A stretch of 64,000 bases of DNA. It comes from an uncultured Oleiphilus sp. GTDB taxonomy: Bacteria; Pseudomonadota; Gammaproteobacteria; Pseudomonadales; Oleiphilaceae. Both the position numbers and the translations under genes were made by a program. Shown here piece by piece: positions 1 through 9,225 of the stretch. The stretch is taken from the NCBI GenBank assembly GCA_913020045.1, contig CAJWBE010000021.1, positions 1 through 64,000 of the forward strand. The letters run 5' to 3'. Every line of letters begins with the position of its first letter. Position 1 is the stretch's first letter. Under the pieces are notes generated by a model. It made no database searches. It was not told where the DNA came from and worked only from the letters and a program-made list of their open reading frames with translations.

Positions 1-1379
1 TCACCGTCAACATCGGTTTCGAGCGTTTCTTGAACGTAGAAAGTTGTTACTCCTTCAGCCACTTCAACCGTCACCGCTACCCCGTCAGGAGAGTTATAGT
101 TGCCGGCCGCAATCGTATCGACACCCACCTCTTCAACTTCCGCCTCGTGTACGTCAATAATGGCGGTCATTGCATCAGCGAAGGCATTGAAAGTTGCTTC
201 CGCGTCGCTGGAACTCATCATGTCAGCCGCGTCTATCTGAGCATCAAAACCATCTAGTATGGTTTCGATAGTTTGCGCGCCTTCGCCCTCACCTACGAGC
301 GAGCTATCTATTGCCGTACCGAGTTCACGTAACTCTTCAACAAAAGCCTTCACTTTCGCATAGTTAGCGAGCAAGCCTGCCGTATCGCTAGGCTCTTCCA
401 GCTCGCCTTCAGTCGTTTCAGGCGCGGCTTCCGCATCACCTAGCTGAGTGTCTAAGGCATCTTCGACTATCTCGTCAGTCACTTCCGCTTCGACGGTATC
501 TATTACCTCAACAGCTTCGGCAAGAATCTCGGCAATAGAGGTATCGTCATCATTTGCCGCGTTTTCGATTAAACCCCCATCGTCAACAACCTCTTGCGCA
601 AACTGCGTAATCGCCGCACCGATATCGACTGGAGAACCGTCCCCGTTGGCATCGCTTTGTTTAGCACTAACGATCGCAGCATTGATGGCCGCATAATTTA
701 TCGCTGCATTATTGGTTCCGGCACTCGCTTCGACACTATCAGCGTCCGTCAAATCAACGATCGGGATCTGAGTGATGTCGGCACCTAAACCGAATGTCGT
801 AGATACTTGTGAATTGGCCGTTGCAATGGCAACCCCAATTGCATTGTCACTGGCACCAGAAGCAATCGCATCTTTAGCAAGCTCCGCCGCGACCGTGGTT
901 AAGGGCGTAACGTTAACGGCCACCGTTTGAGTGGCTTGAGGCAATACAGCACTCATCGTCAACTCACCGGCTGAAAGGGCAAAGGGCTGGCCAAAGGCCG
1001 TGATATCACCGACAGTAGCTGGATCACCATCTGCATCGCAGCCACCGGCAATATCACACTTCATGGAGGTTGAATCGGTACTCGAAATTCGAATGAAAAG
1101 AGGCTTTCCTTCGTGAGTGGAAGGAATCGCTAAAGAGTAGGTACCATCTTCGGCCGTCGTGTCGGAAGCGACTGCCGAACCACCCGTATCCGGTTCTCCG
1201 TTAACAAACAAAAACGCTTCAACTAAGCCACCACTCACAATCCCTTTACTGGCAGTGCCACTCACAGTTGAGCTACTGCTTGGCGATGATGAAGACGAAG
1301 AACTTCCGCCACTAGAACCACCACAACCACTTAAACCCATCGCCGCAGCGATCGCCAAACTCAAGCCTAAACGTTTCAT
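1..1379 (-). CDS. Ser-rich lipoprotein, 3' part outside window
   Basis: An open frame starts at the ATG at 1377-1379 (upstream GGGGAG as ribosome site) and runs off the left edge, so about 459 N-terminal codons are visible and the C-terminus is missing. Residues 1-19 form a lipoprotein signal ending in a lipobox LSGC, followed by a Gly/Ser linker (about residues 20-37). A carboxypeptidase-regulatory-like or FlgD-like beta domain seems to follow (about 40-100: GTASKGIVSGGLVEAF, then a TYSLAIP stretch), and after it a long Ala/Glu/Asp-rich helical region. It is probably an outer-membrane-anchored surface or periplasmic protein. I cannot assign a function. The export signal is clear; the domain reading is inference. 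Confidence 0.8.
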   Translation of the reverse strand, partial: MKRLGLSLAIAAAMGLSGCGGSSGGSSSSSSSPSSSSTVSGTASKGIVSGGLVEAFLFVNGEPDTGGSAVASDTTAEDGTYSLAIPSTHEGKPLFIRISSTDSTSMKCDIAGGCDADGDPATVGDITAFGQPFALSAGELTMSAVLPQATQTVAVNVTPLTTVAAELAKDAIASGASDNAIGVAIATANSQVSTTFGLGADITQIPIVDLTDADSVEASAGTNNAAINYAAINAAIVSAKQSDANGDGSPVDIGAAITQFAQEVVDDGGLIENAANDDDTSIAEILAEAVEVIDTVEAEVTDEIVEDALDTQLGDAEAAPETTEGELEEPSDTAGLLANYAKVKAFVEELRELGTAIDSSLVGEGEGAQTIETILDGFDAQIDAADMMSSSDAEATFNAFADAMTAIIDVHEAEVEEVGVDTIAAGNYNSPDGVAVTVEVAEGVTTFYVQETLETDVDG

Positions 1380-1671
1380 ATCTTATTCTCCCCTTTAGAT
1401 ACGAAGACACTTCACTCACCATTCTTAAACGGAAAACTAGAATTGATGTATAAGGAAGTACCGCAGAACAAAGAACCTTCGTGTTATATAATTTCCCAAG
1501 AAAACAACTATAAGCCGATCTTAAAAACACAACAAGCAAACACAAACGGCATCCATGTTTCATCATAATCAATGAGAAACATGGACCAAATTCGCCCTGT
1601 CAGCGCGCAAATTTTGCGCTGAAAAAATATCAACGCACACTTAGCGAGCGCATGTAGAGGAAAGCGTTTTA

Positions 1672-2241
1672 CTAGTTCTTTTTCACATACGCCGCGATAA
1701 TAACAATGCGAGTGCCGTTCACTCGCCCTTCTATATGCTCGGGGTTTTGCGTTAGGGAGATATTCCGCACGGGTGTTCCGCGTTTGGCAACAAACCCTGC
1801 GCCCTTCACATCAAGATCTTTAATAATGGTCACGCTGTCACCGGCGCTTAAAGGTGCACCGTTCGCATCAAGCGTAGGGTCCTCATCGACCACCTCTTCT
1901 TCGATACCCGCCTCAGCCCATGCTTTGAGCTCATCATCCAAGTACAGCATCTCGAGCTGATCTTGTGCCCAACTATCGGTATCCATTCGCTTCAAAAGCC
2001 GCCATGCAAGTACTTGAACTGCTGGGTACGGACTCCACATGCTATCGGCCAAACAACGCCAGTGTTTCAAATCTAACTCGCTCCCTTCAGCTAACTGCTG
2101 CTGACATGCTCCGCATATCAACACTTCAGGGTCAGTTTGATTAGTAGACTCTGGCACCACGTAAGTCACTAGCGCTTCGCGCCCTTTGCAGAGTTCACAT
2201 TGGCTATCACTACGTTGCAAAAGTTCAGATTCGCTCGTCAT
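1672..2241 (-). CDS. PhnA-domain protein
   Basis: 189 residues. The N-terminal part holds two zinc-ribbon CxxC pairs (CELC near residue 15, CGAC near 43). The C-terminal 70 residues, from about DANGAPLSAGDSVTIIKDL, match the PhnA/YjdM SH3-like domain, including the typical RVNGTRIVI segment near the end. Despite the old name, this family is not part of phosphonate cleavage and its role is unknown; the domains suggest a small cytosolic zinc protein. It is a single gene, divergent from the sterol-desaturase-like gene. The start ATG at 2241 is the first Met in frame. The family call is firm, the function open. Confidence 0.85.
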   Translation of the reverse strand: MTSESELLQRSDSQCELCKGREALVTYVVPESTNQTDPEVLICGACQQQLAEGSELDLKHWRCLADSMWSPYPAVQVLAWRLLKRMDTDSWAQDQLEMLYLDDELKAWAEAGIEEEVVDEDPTLDANGAPLSAGDSVTIIKDLDVKGAGFVAKRGTPVRNISLTQNPEHIEGRVNGTRIVIIAAYVKKN

Positions 2242-2338
2242 TCTTGGTCTCGACTTCGACTATAAAAAGGAGTGCAAGCTTACCCTTAGCTGTGATAGTT
2301 TTCATGCCTCCCCCAAAAAATAAATAAACTTCACATTT

Positions 2339-3097
2339 ATGGATGCATTAATTTCTACCTTTGTTTCCTGGTATCAGGACCCCATGTTTTTTCAGTTTTT
2401 AATCGCCACATCACTTATCGGTGTCGGCGCATTTTTACTAATGGCACTGCCATGGACTCTGCTCGCTTGGTTCGATCCAGACTGGGCAAAACCCTACAAA
2501 ACGCAAGATAAGCCTTTCAACGTGCAACGCTACATTGGTAAGAACATGCGTTTAATCGGCTTTAACTCAAGTATTGTCTTTGTTTTACTGCTTGCTGTTT
2601 GGCCATTGATACGCTTGGGCGGTGTTCATACGGGCCCTACACCACCCTGGTATGAGTTTGTTTGGCAGATCGCATTTTTTATATTTCTGGATGATTTTTT
2701 GTACTACTGGATGCATCGCAAAATGCATGAAAATAAGTGGCTACTAAAAAACGTTCACTCAGTACATCACCAAATTCGCAATCCTTCTGCTATCGCGGGC
2801 AATTACTTTCATTGGGCTGAGCTTGCCCTCACTGCTGGCTTAGCGTTACTCGGACCATTATTGCTGTCGAGCCATATTTATGTAGTTTATGTCTGGTTCG
2901 TGCTGCGACAGTGGGAGGCGGTGGATGGCCATGCTGGCTATACTTTTAGGTGGAACCCTATCGCCTTGCTACCGTTTTATCACGGCGCAAAATTCCATGA
3001 TTTGCACCATGAGACATACAAAGGAAACTACGCAGGCTTTCTTCCTATCTGGGATAAAGTATTTAAAACGGAAACACGCCCCGGCGCGAACCACTGA
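2339..3097 (+). CDS. Sterol desaturase / fatty acid hydroxylase family protein
   Basis: 252 residues with several hydrophobic segments (about 18-45, 75-92, 105-122, 158-185). The histidine clusters of the di-iron membrane hydroxylase superfamily are present: HRKMH near residue 125, HSVHH near 140 and HDLHH near 220. Members insert oxygen into, or desaturate, lipids at the inner membrane. The substrate cannot be read from sequence; bacterial relatives act on carotenoids, sterols or ether lipids. No clear ribosome site precedes the ATG. It is a single gene convergent with ompW, with a shared terminator between them. Confidence 0.85.
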   Translation: MDALISTFVSWYQDPMFFQFLIATSLIGVGAFLLMALPWTLLAWFDPDWAKPYKTQDKPFNVQRYIGKNMRLIGFNSSIVFVLLLAVWPLIRLGGVHTGPTPPWYEFVWQIAFFIFLDDFLYYWMHRKMHENKWLLKNVHSVHHQIRNPSAIAGNYFHWAELALTAGLALLGPLLLSSHIYVVYVWFVLRQWEAVDGHAGYTFRWNPIALLPFYHGAKFHDLHHETYKGNYAGFLPIWDKVFKTETRPGANH

Positions 3098-3126
3098 ACC
3101 TATTCATACATTTTCGAATAGTACGA

Positions 3127-3166
3127 GACACAAAAAAGGGCAGAGAAATCTGCCCTTTTTTGTGTC
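3127..3166. terminator. Bidirectional terminator, perfect 18-bp stem
   Basis: A perfect inverted repeat has arms at 3127-3144 and 3149-3166 around a GAAA tetraloop. The stem carries a GC core (GGGCAGA) flanked by six A on one side and six T on the other, so it ends transcription on both strands: the hydroxylase gene on plus and ompW on minus. Confidence 0.92.
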
Positions 3167-3180
3167 TTCGATAAGACTGA

Positions 3181-3966
3181 TTAGAACTTGTAGTAAATAC
3201 CAGCCATGTAAACAGACGGGTCGATATCTACATCAACATGCGCTTTCACCTGGCCGAGGTTGGTTTCGCTAGTAATTTCAGCAGTTGTATCAATATTGAT
3301 ATTCCAGTAGGCGACGTTTAGACCAATATCTTCAGTCAATTTGTAATCAAAACCCATATGAATCGCTAATCCCCAAGAATCATTCAGGTCAATGTTGGTG
3401 CCGCTTGCAGACGTAACGGTACCTGCTGGCGTACCTAATGCAAGACCTGCTAACGCGTCAATCGTACCAGCATTATCTAAAGTAGGCGTAACCTCTTCAC
3501 TGAAGAAAATGGTGTAGTTGATACCCGCACCAATGTATGGCTGAAAATCCGCAGAAGGCTCATTGAAGTAGTAATTTGCCGTCAAGGTTGGTGGTAAGTG
3601 TGTCGTTTCAGCCAGCTTACCAATCCCGGCGATATCGCCTGCACCAGCAATATCATGCGTAAATGGAGTCGCTGCCAACAACTCAATACCAAAGTTTGAC
3701 GAGTACATATAGCTCAAAGTAAGGCCAAGCTGAGTATCAGAACCCACGCCTACTTTTGCATTCCCAGCAAGACCACTAGCACCAGGAACAGCCTGAACAC
3801 TATCAACTGAAATAGGGCTGCTGCTTTCATTCGGATCAACCACCGCAGCACCACCGCGCAAAATAATATCACCGGCTTCATACGCTAAGGCTGACTGAGC
3901 ACCCGCCATCATTGCCGCAATAGAAAGAGAAAGTAAGGTTTTTTTCACTAATGTACTTTTCGACAT
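3181..3966 (-). CDS. ompW: OmpW family outer membrane protein
   Basis: 261 residues. A Sec signal peptide (about 1-28, ending SALA) precedes an eight-stranded beta-barrel sequence of the OmpW type: an early GDIILRGGAA strand, QLGLTLSYMYSSNFGIELLAA, YYFNEPSADFQPYIGAGINYT, and a final aromatic C-terminus YYKF as needed for BAM insertion. OmpW proteins are small porins for hydrophobic solutes and are Fnr-responsive in enterobacteria. An Fnr-type box lies 70 bp upstream of this start (4036-4049), which fits. The loop between strands is longer than in E. coli OmpW. Confidence 0.9.
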   Translation of the reverse strand: MSKSTLVKKTLLSLSIAAMMAGAQSALAYEAGDIILRGGAAVVDPNESSSPISVDSVQAVPGASGLAGNAKVGVGSDTQLGLTLSYMYSSNFGIELLAATPFTHDIAGAGDIAGIGKLAETTHLPPTLTANYYFNEPSADFQPYIGAGINYTIFFSEEVTPTLDNAGTIDALAGLALGTPAGTVTSASGTNIDLNDSWGLAIHMGFDYKLTEDIGLNVAYWNINIDTTAEITSETNLGQVKAHVDVDIDPSVYMAGIYYKF

Positions 3967-4035
3967 ATTTATTTTGCCCCCTTAGGACGTTTTTTAAACT
4001 TGGCGCAATCTTAGGGGCACGCTTTTTAATTCCAA

Positions 4036-4049
4036 TTGATCTAGCTCAA
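4036..4049. promoter_or_regulatory. Fnr/Anr-type box, ompW-proximal
   Basis: TTGATctagCTCAA matches TTGAT-N4-ATCAA at 9 of 10 conserved bases. It lies about 70 bp upstream of ompW (minus) and about 120 bp upstream of ccoN (plus), so it may serve either promoter. Site type is from the known Fnr consensus; function is inferred. Confidence 0.65.
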
Positions 4050-4085
4050 GTGAGGACTACCTCAATATTTTACGCGACCACGCAC

Positions 4086-4099
4086 TTGATTTAGATCAA
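4086..4099. promoter_or_regulatory. Fnr/Anr-type box upstream of ccoN
   Basis: TTGATttagATCAA is a perfect match to the Fnr/Anr consensus, 72 bp before the ccoN ATG. This is the usual arrangement for oxygen-limited induction of cbb3 oxidase operons. Confidence 0.85.
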
Positions 4100-4170
4100 G
4101 AAAGCCTCGCGCGTGAATACTCAGAATTGAGTACACACTAAAAACCAAAATAGAAAGGAACGTGGATCCT

Positions 4171-5622
4171 ATGACTCAGAACCCTTCCCAAACTCAGAGC
4201 TACCACTTAGGGGTAGTTCGGCAGTTTACAATTATGACGATTGTGTGGGGCATCGTCGGGATGACTGTCGGTGTTTTCATCGCAGCTCAAATGGCTTGGC
4301 CAGCACTCAACTTCGACTTGTCGTTTTTAACGTTTAGTCGACTAAGACCGCTGCATACCAATGCCGTGGTTTTTGCGTTTGGAGGTTGTGCGTTATTTGC
4401 AACGTCCTATTATGTTGTGCAGCGCACATGCCACGCGCCATTGTTTGCGCCCAAACTTGCCGCGTTTACGTTCTGGGGTTGGCAGCTAGTTATTGTGCTT
4501 GCCGCGATCACACTTCCTCTTGGTTTTACCCAAAGCAAAGAATACGCAGAGTTGATATGGCCTATCGACATACTGATTGCGATCGTATGGGTTTGTTATG
4601 GCGTTGTTTTCTTCGGCACCTTAGTCAAACGAACCGTCTCGCATATCTATGTAGCGAACTGGTTTTACGCCGCGTTTATTATTACGGTCGCTGTACTCCA
4701 TATTGTGAATAACTTGGCGATTCCTACTAGCCTAACGCACTCTTACCCGGTCTTTTCTGGCGCGACAGACGCAATGACCCAATGGTGGTACGGACACAAT
4801 GCCGTAGGCTTTTTCTTAACCGCCGCATTCTTGGGAATGATGTACTATTTTGTGCCAAAACAAGCGGGCCGTCCGGTGTATTCTTACCGCCTTTCTGTCG
4901 TTCATTTCTGGGCACTCATTTCAATTTACATGTGGGCGGGTCCTCACCACCTTCAGTACACTGCACTTCCGGACTGGGCTCAGTCGCTTGGCATGGTGTT
5001 CTCATTAGTACTGTTGGCGCCTTCTTGGGGCGGCATGATCAACGGCATCATGACCTTGTCTGGCGCGTGGGACAAACTTCGCTCAGACCCCATTCTTAAG
5101 TTCTTGATCGTATCGCTATCTTTCTACGGCATCGCGACCTTCGAAGGCCCGATGATGTCAATCAAAACAGTCAACGCTCTCTCGCACTATACCGACTGGA
5201 CAGTTGGTCACGTACATGGTGGCGCACTAGGGTGGGTTGCATTTATGACTATCGGTTCGGTCTATGTGCTAATACCAACACTGTTCAATAAGAAGCAAAT
5301 GTACAGTGAGTCGCTTATTAACACACACTTCTGGGTCTCTACCATTGGCGTAGTCTTGTATATCGCCGCCATGTGGATCGCCGGTGTTATGCAAGGTTTG
5401 ATGTGGAGAGCGATTGAAGATGACGGCACGCTAACGTACACCTTTATCGAAAGTATCAAAGCGACCTATCCGTACTATGTCGTTCGTGTGGGCGGTGGTC
5501 TGTTGTTCCTGATAGGTATGTTCATTATGGCTTACAACGTATTCAAAACTATCTACTCCGGCGAAGAAGCCGAAGCGGAAGAAAGTATCTCAAGTGAATC
5601 GGCCGTGGGAGCAGCATCATGA
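4171..5622 (+). CDS. ccoN: cbb3-type cytochrome c oxidase subunit I
   Basis: 483 residues from the ATG at 4171. A GTG nine bases earlier is in frame but sits directly on the AGGAA ribosome site (4156-4160), which has correct spacing only for the ATG. This is the catalytic subunit of the high-affinity terminal oxidase, with about 12 membrane helices. Heme and copper ligand motifs are visible: [14 protein letters not shown] (low-spin heme His), [13 protein letters not shown] (Cu-B region), AGPHHLQYT, and [12 protein letters not shown] near the C-terminal third. It overlaps ccoO by ATGA. Expression is probably controlled by the Fnr-type boxes upstream. Confidence 0.96.
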   Translation: MTQNPSQTQSYHLGVVRQFTIMTIVWGIVGMTVGVFIAAQMAWPALNFDLSFLTFSRLRPLHTNAVVFAFGGCALFATSYYVVQRTCHAPLFAPKLAAFTFWGWQLVIVLAAITLPLGFTQSKEYAELIWPIDILIAIVWVCYGVVFFGTLVKRTVSHIYVANWFYAAFIITVAVLHIVNNLAIPTSLTHSYPVFSGATDAMTQWWYGHNAVGFFLTAAFLGMMYYFVPKQAGRPVYSYRLSVVHFWALISIYMWAGPHHLQYTALPDWAQSLGMVFSLVLLAPSWGGMINGIMTLSGAWDKLRSDPILKFLIVSLSFYGIATFEGPMMSIKTVNALSHYTDWTVGHVHGGALGWVAFMTIGSVYVLIPTLFNKKQMYSESLINTHFWVSTIGVVLYIAAMWIAGVMQGLMWRAIEDDGTLTYTFIESIKATYPYYVVRVGGGLLFLIGMFIMAYNVFKTIYSGEEAEAEESISSESAVGAAS

Positions 5623-6224
5623 ACCATCAAATCATTGAGAAAAACACTGCTCTGATGGGCGTATTGATTGCGCTGGTAATTAGCGTCGCCGGCATGGCAG
5701 AGATCGTGCCGCTGATGTTTCAAACGCAAACCACAGAACCGTCACCTGGCGTTAGGCCTTATAACGCCGTGGAACTCACGGGTCGAGACGTTTACATTCG
5801 AGAAGGCTGCTACAACTGCCACTCTCAAATGGTGCGCCCTTTTGCTGACGAAGTACTGCGCTATGGTGCAGCATCAGTCGCGGGTGAGTCTGTCTATGAC
5901 CGACCGTTCCAATGGGGGTCAAAGCGAACTGGACCTGATCTTGCCCGGGTCGGTGGCCGCTATTCCGACGAATGGCACCGCATTCACTTGATCAACCCAC
6001 GTGACTTGGTTCCTGAATCAAACATGCCCGGCTTCCCGTGGCTCCTGACAGGCACCATCGACGGCGAGCACCTACAAACTAAAATGCGTGCATTGCGGAT
6101 GCTAGGTCACCCCTATACAGATGAAGAAATTTCTGGCGCACCCGCTCAAGTCGCTAACGTGACTGAAATGGACGCCTTAATTGCTTACTTGCAAGTACTC
6201 GGCACCATGTGGGAGGGGCAATAG
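5619..6224 (+). CDS. ccoO: cbb3 oxidase monoheme subunit II
   Basis: 201 residues. One N-terminal membrane anchor (about 12-32) is followed by a periplasmic monoheme cytochrome c domain with heme site CYNCH near residue 65 and the typical SQMVRPF and [16 protein letters not shown] segments. A methionine ligand is likely in the SNMPGFPWL stretch. It passes electrons to CcoN. It begins inside the ccoN stop (ATGA), indicating translational coupling. Confidence 0.96.
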   Translation: MNHQIIEKNTALMGVLIALVISVAGMAEIVPLMFQTQTTEPSPGVRPYNAVELTGRDVYIREGCYNCHSQMVRPFADEVLRYGAASVAGESVYDRPFQWGSKRTGPDLARVGGRYSDEWHRIHLINPRDLVPESNMPGFPWLLTGTIDGEHLQTKMRALRMLGHPYTDEEISGAPAQVANVTEMDALIAYLQVLGTMWEGQ

Positions 6225-6226
6225 TC

Positions 6227-6403
6227 ATGTCAGAACTTAGCGCAAATATTAGCGGCATCATGACCGCATTACTGCTCATTCTGTTTACTGGAATCTGCAT
6301 ATGGAGCTGGAGCGCAGGCCGAAAAAATGCGTTTGAAGAGCTATCCAAACTTCCTCTAGAAGACGACAACATTGAAGATATAAAAAATAAGGAGTCATTA
6401 TGA
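6227..6403 (+). CDS. ccoQ: cbb3 oxidase small subunit IV
   Basis: 58 residues from the ATG at 6227, with a GGGAGGGG ribosome site just before the ccoO stop. A longer frame from a GTG at 6209 overlaps ccoO and is not needed. One membrane helix (about 8-27) is followed by a short charged tail FEELSKLPLEDD, as in CcoQ proteins that stabilise the complex. It overlaps ccoP by ATGA. Confidence 0.9.
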   Translation: MSELSANISGIMTALLLILFTGICIWSWSAGRKNAFEELSKLPLEDDNIEDIKNKESL

Positions 6404-7299
6404 GCACCGGCTGGACTATTTTCATCAGTGTATTGGTGATCGGCAATCTGATCGGTGTGATGTGGCTGTTACTCGCCACCTCCTCCAAGAAGAAGACCGA
6501 ATCATCTGGCCCGACTATTGACGGCATCGAGTCGACGGGCCACGTGTGGGATGGCATTAGCGAACTGAACCATCCACTGCCCAAGTGGTGGTTCAATATG
6601 TTTATCCTGACCACCATCTTTGCTGCGGTATATATGTACCTATATCCGGCACTTGGTAACGTCGAAGGCTCGTTGAAGTGGACGCAGCTAAATCAACTCG
6701 AAGAACAAATGGAAGCCAATAGAATGGATCGTGCGGCTTACTTTTCACAATTCGAAGGGATGGAGCTCACCGCGATGCAAGGCAATGAAAACGCCATGAC
6801 GACGGGTTCGAGACTGTTCGCGAACTACTGTTCAGCTTGCCACGGTTCTGACGCCAAAGGGTCAAAAGGGTTTCCTAACTTGACCGATGGTGACTGGTTG
6901 TACGGCAATAGCGAAGCCATGATCACGCACTCAATTCTAAATGGCCGTCAAGGCGTAATGCCTGCTTACGAGCAAATATTAACAACAACTCAGATTAAAG
7001 AAGTGAGTCAGTACGTATTGAGCTTAAGTGGGCAGCAGACTAACGACGCTCTCGCTGAGTCCGGAAAAGCGACATTCGATATGCAATGTGCGGCATGTCA
7101 TGGCATGGGCGGCGAAGGCAATCAAATGCTGGGCGCACCAACGCTGGCCGACAATATTTGGCTGTACGGCGGCTTGGTAAGGGACATAGAAGCGACCGTT
7201 ACCTTAGGCCGTTCAGGGAAAATGCCCGCTCAGTCAAAACTGCTTAGCCCGGAAGAAGCGCGCGTATTGGCCGCGTACTTGCTGAGTAAGGCGAACTAG
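6400..7299 (+). CDS. ccoP: cbb3 oxidase diheme subunit III
   Basis: 299 residues. An N-terminal helix (about 5-25) carries the FixP-type region HVWDGISELNHPLPKWW and is followed by a second membrane helix (about 68-86). Two periplasmic cytochrome c domains have heme sites CSACH (near 143) and CAACH (near 231). It is the electron entry subunit from soluble cytochrome c. It is the last gene before a stem-loop at 7315-7346. Confidence 0.96.
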   Translation: MSTGWTIFISVLVIGNLIGVMWLLLATSSKKKTESSGPTIDGIESTGHVWDGISELNHPLPKWWFNMFILTTIFAAVYMYLYPALGNVEGSLKWTQLNQLEEQMEANRMDRAAYFSQFEGMELTAMQGNENAMTTGSRLFANYCSACHGSDAKGSKGFPNLTDGDWLYGNSEAMITHSILNGRQGVMPAYEQILTTTQIKEVSQYVLSLSGQQTNDALAESGKATFDMQCAACHGMGGEGNQMLGAPTLADNIWLYGGLVRDIEATVTLGRSGKMPAQSKLLSPEEARVLAAYLLSKAN

Positions 7300-7314
7300 A
7301 AAACTCGTCAACAA

Positions 7315-7346
7315 AGGGAGCCCTCAGATAACACTTTGGGCTCCCT
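7315..7346 (+). terminator. Stem-loop after ccoNOQP, no U-tract
   Basis: A 9-bp perfect stem (AGGGAGCCC / GGGCTCCCT) with a 14-nt loop lies 16 bp after ccoP. No T-run follows, so it may act as an RNA-stabilising 3' end or partial terminator that separates oxidase from assembly gene expression, not as a full intrinsic terminator. Confidence 0.55.
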
Positions 7347-7399
7347 GAATACCGTCACACACGAATGCGTCTATATACAGAAATTCGGAGAGCGCTACC

Positions 7400-7732
7400 A
7401 TGCTAAGGCTGATTTGGTTACAACTACAAAAAGTGGTTCCCGAGGAGGAACTAGAGCCGCGCGTATTTTGGCGCACCTACGGCACGATCGCCTGGGTGTC
7501 TTTCTTGTTCGCGAGTATCGCGACAATGCTTTTTTTCGCGACCTTCGACCCCGTTGAGATCAGCGCATTAGCCACCTACCCAGCCACCGTCAGCCCGATT
7601 GCTGGCTACACCATTGGCTTCATGATGTTTTGGATACTGTGCTTTTGCTGCACAACACTCAGCTCCATTTTGCTAGCGCTTCCTATCAGTAAGCGACGCA
7701 AGCAAATGCCAGACGACCAAGAGCTGGATTAA
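7400..7732 (+). CDS. Small membrane protein within the cco cluster
   Basis: 110 residues. A charged N-terminus (VPEEELEPRVFWRTYG) is followed by two strong membrane helices (about 28-48 and 68-92), the second containing a CFCC cluster, and a basic/acidic tail. I do not recognise the family. Its position between ccoP and ccoG suggests a role in cbb3 oxidase assembly or stability; the Cys cluster in the membrane could be a metal or redox site. That role is inference from context. Confidence 0.75.
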   Translation: MLRLIWLQLQKVVPEEELEPRVFWRTYGTIAWVSFLFASIATMLFFATFDPVEISALATYPATVSPIAGYTIGFMMFWILCFCCTTLSSILLALPISKRRKQMPDDQELD

Positions 7733-7796
7733 TCACTTGCTAGATTTACGCACGCCATCCGCCCTTTTAATGACAGTCAGAAGAACGCAGTAAACT

Positions 7797-9209
7797 ATGG
7801 ATATTTCGAACAAGATTGAACATCGCTTTAAAGATTCCGACAGCAATCTGTATGCGAGCCACGAAAAAGTGCATACACGCGAAGTAAAAGGCGTATTCCA
7901 AAACCTGCGTAAAATCATGATGATTTTTCTGCTCGGCCTCTATTACGGATTGGCATGGCTAAACTGGGATGGCCACCAAGCGGTTTTGTTTGATCTTCCT
8001 GAAAGACAATTCCATATCTTTTTTCTTACCTTCTGGCCGCAAGACTTTTTCTTTCTGGCATGGCTACTCATCATGGCAGCGCTGTCTCTGTTCTTCTTCA
8101 CCGCGCTCGCGGGTCGGTTGTGGTGTGGTTATGCCTGCCCTCAAACCGTCTGGACCGAAATATTCGTATGGATGGAACGCTTAGTCGAGGGCGACAGAAA
8201 CGCCCAAAAGAAACTCGCGGCGATGCCATGGAATCGAGAAAAAATCACCAAGTGCATCACTAAACAAACCATGTGGATTGTATTTGGCTTGTGGACCGGT
8301 TTCACCTTAGTCGGCTACTTCACACCAATAAGAGAATTGGGTAGCGCGACCCTCGAATCGTTTAGCGGCACATACGCCTTAGGGCCATGGGAGACATTCT
8401 GGATTGTATTCTATGGCTTTGCTACCTACGGAAACTCTGGGTTCTTGCGGGAGCAAGTCTGCCTATATATGTGCCCGTATGCTCGCTTCCAAAGCGCCAT
8501 GTTTGATAAAGACACCTTGATTATCTCCTATGATGGAGAGCGCGGCGAGCCACGCGCAAAAGGTAAGAAACGAAAACAAACCGACGTTCAAGTTGGTGAC
8601 TGCGTTGATTGCACGATGTGTGTGCAGGTCTGCCCTACCGGTATTGATATCCGTGAAGGATTGCAGTACGAGTGTATTGGCTGTGCCGCCTGTATCGATG
8701 TCTGCGACCAAGTCATGGACAAAGTAGGCATGCCAAAAGGTCTAATCAAATACACCACAGAGCACGCTTCGGAACACGGTGAAACACACATTCTACGGCC
8801 ACGAATTATTGTTTACGGCGTCCTGTTATCGTTGCTGTTCGTCGCCTTCGTTTACGCTATTTTCAACCGCTCACCGCTCGCCGTAGATATCATTCGGGAC
8901 CGATCAACACTCTACCGTGTGGTCGACGCGGAGCACATCGAGAACGTCTATAACTTTAAAGTGATGAACAAGAGTAAAGAGTCTTTGTTCTATCAATTCG
9001 CGTTACCTGAGGAGACTTCCGCAACCATATTGGCAAGTCAAGATCGCGCTATACGCCCAGGCGAAGTCGGCAATGTGCCGGTATCGGTAATACTGCCTGC
9101 GGCTGATCTAAGCGGCGCAATCAACACCATCGAATTCGTCATTACCACCGAGATTGATGGCGAATCATTTCAGGTCAATGAACATTCGCGCTTTTTTGCG
9201 CCACGCTAA
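7797..9209 (+). CDS. ccoG: cbb3 oxidase accessory protein CcoG (FixG/RdxA)
   Basis: 470 residues. CcoG is a membrane iron-sulfur protein implicated in copper reduction or delivery for cbb3 oxidase. Five or so membrane helices occur in the first 280 residues, including the conserved GRLWCGYACPQTVW segment. Two ferredoxin-type clusters follow: CVDCTMCVQVCPTG near residue 265 and CIGCAACIDVCDQVMD near 285. A periplasmic Ig-like C-terminal domain (about 360-470) completes the family architecture. Length is normal. Confidence 0.95.
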   Translation: MDISNKIEHRFKDSDSNLYASHEKVHTREVKGVFQNLRKIMMIFLLGLYYGLAWLNWDGHQAVLFDLPERQFHIFFLTFWPQDFFFLAWLLIMAALSLFFFTALAGRLWCGYACPQTVWTEIFVWMERLVEGDRNAQKKLAAMPWNREKITKCITKQTMWIVFGLWTGFTLVGYFTPIRELGSATLESFSGTYALGPWETFWIVFYGFATYGNSGFLREQVCLYMCPYARFQSAMFDKDTLIISYDGERGEPRAKGKKRKQTDVQVGDCVDCTMCVQVCPTGIDIREGLQYECIGCAACIDVCDQVMDKVGMPKGLIKYTTEHASEHGETHILRPRIIVYGVLLSLLFVAFVYAIFNRSPLAVDIIRDRSTLYRVVDAEHIENVYNFKVMNKSKESLFYQFALPEETSATILASQDRAIRPGEVGNVPVSVILPAADLSGAINTIEFVITTEIDGESFQVNEHSRFFAPR

Positions 9210-9225
9210 GCAAGAGGATTTAATC

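Noticed and set aside
1312-1572. 86-codon minus-strand frame over the lipoprotein start
   Set aside because: Overlaps the lipoprotein signal region in another frame, lacks a ribosome site and has no recognisable composition.
1601-1627. Stem CAGCGC/GCGCTG with poly-A as a terminator
   Set aside because: The A-run follows on plus and the T-run precedes the stem on minus, so it cannot act as an intrinsic terminator for the PhnA gene.
2889-3272. 127-codon plus frame across the hydroxylase gene and ompW tail
   Set aside because: Runs through the strong terminator and two real genes; out-of-frame shadow.
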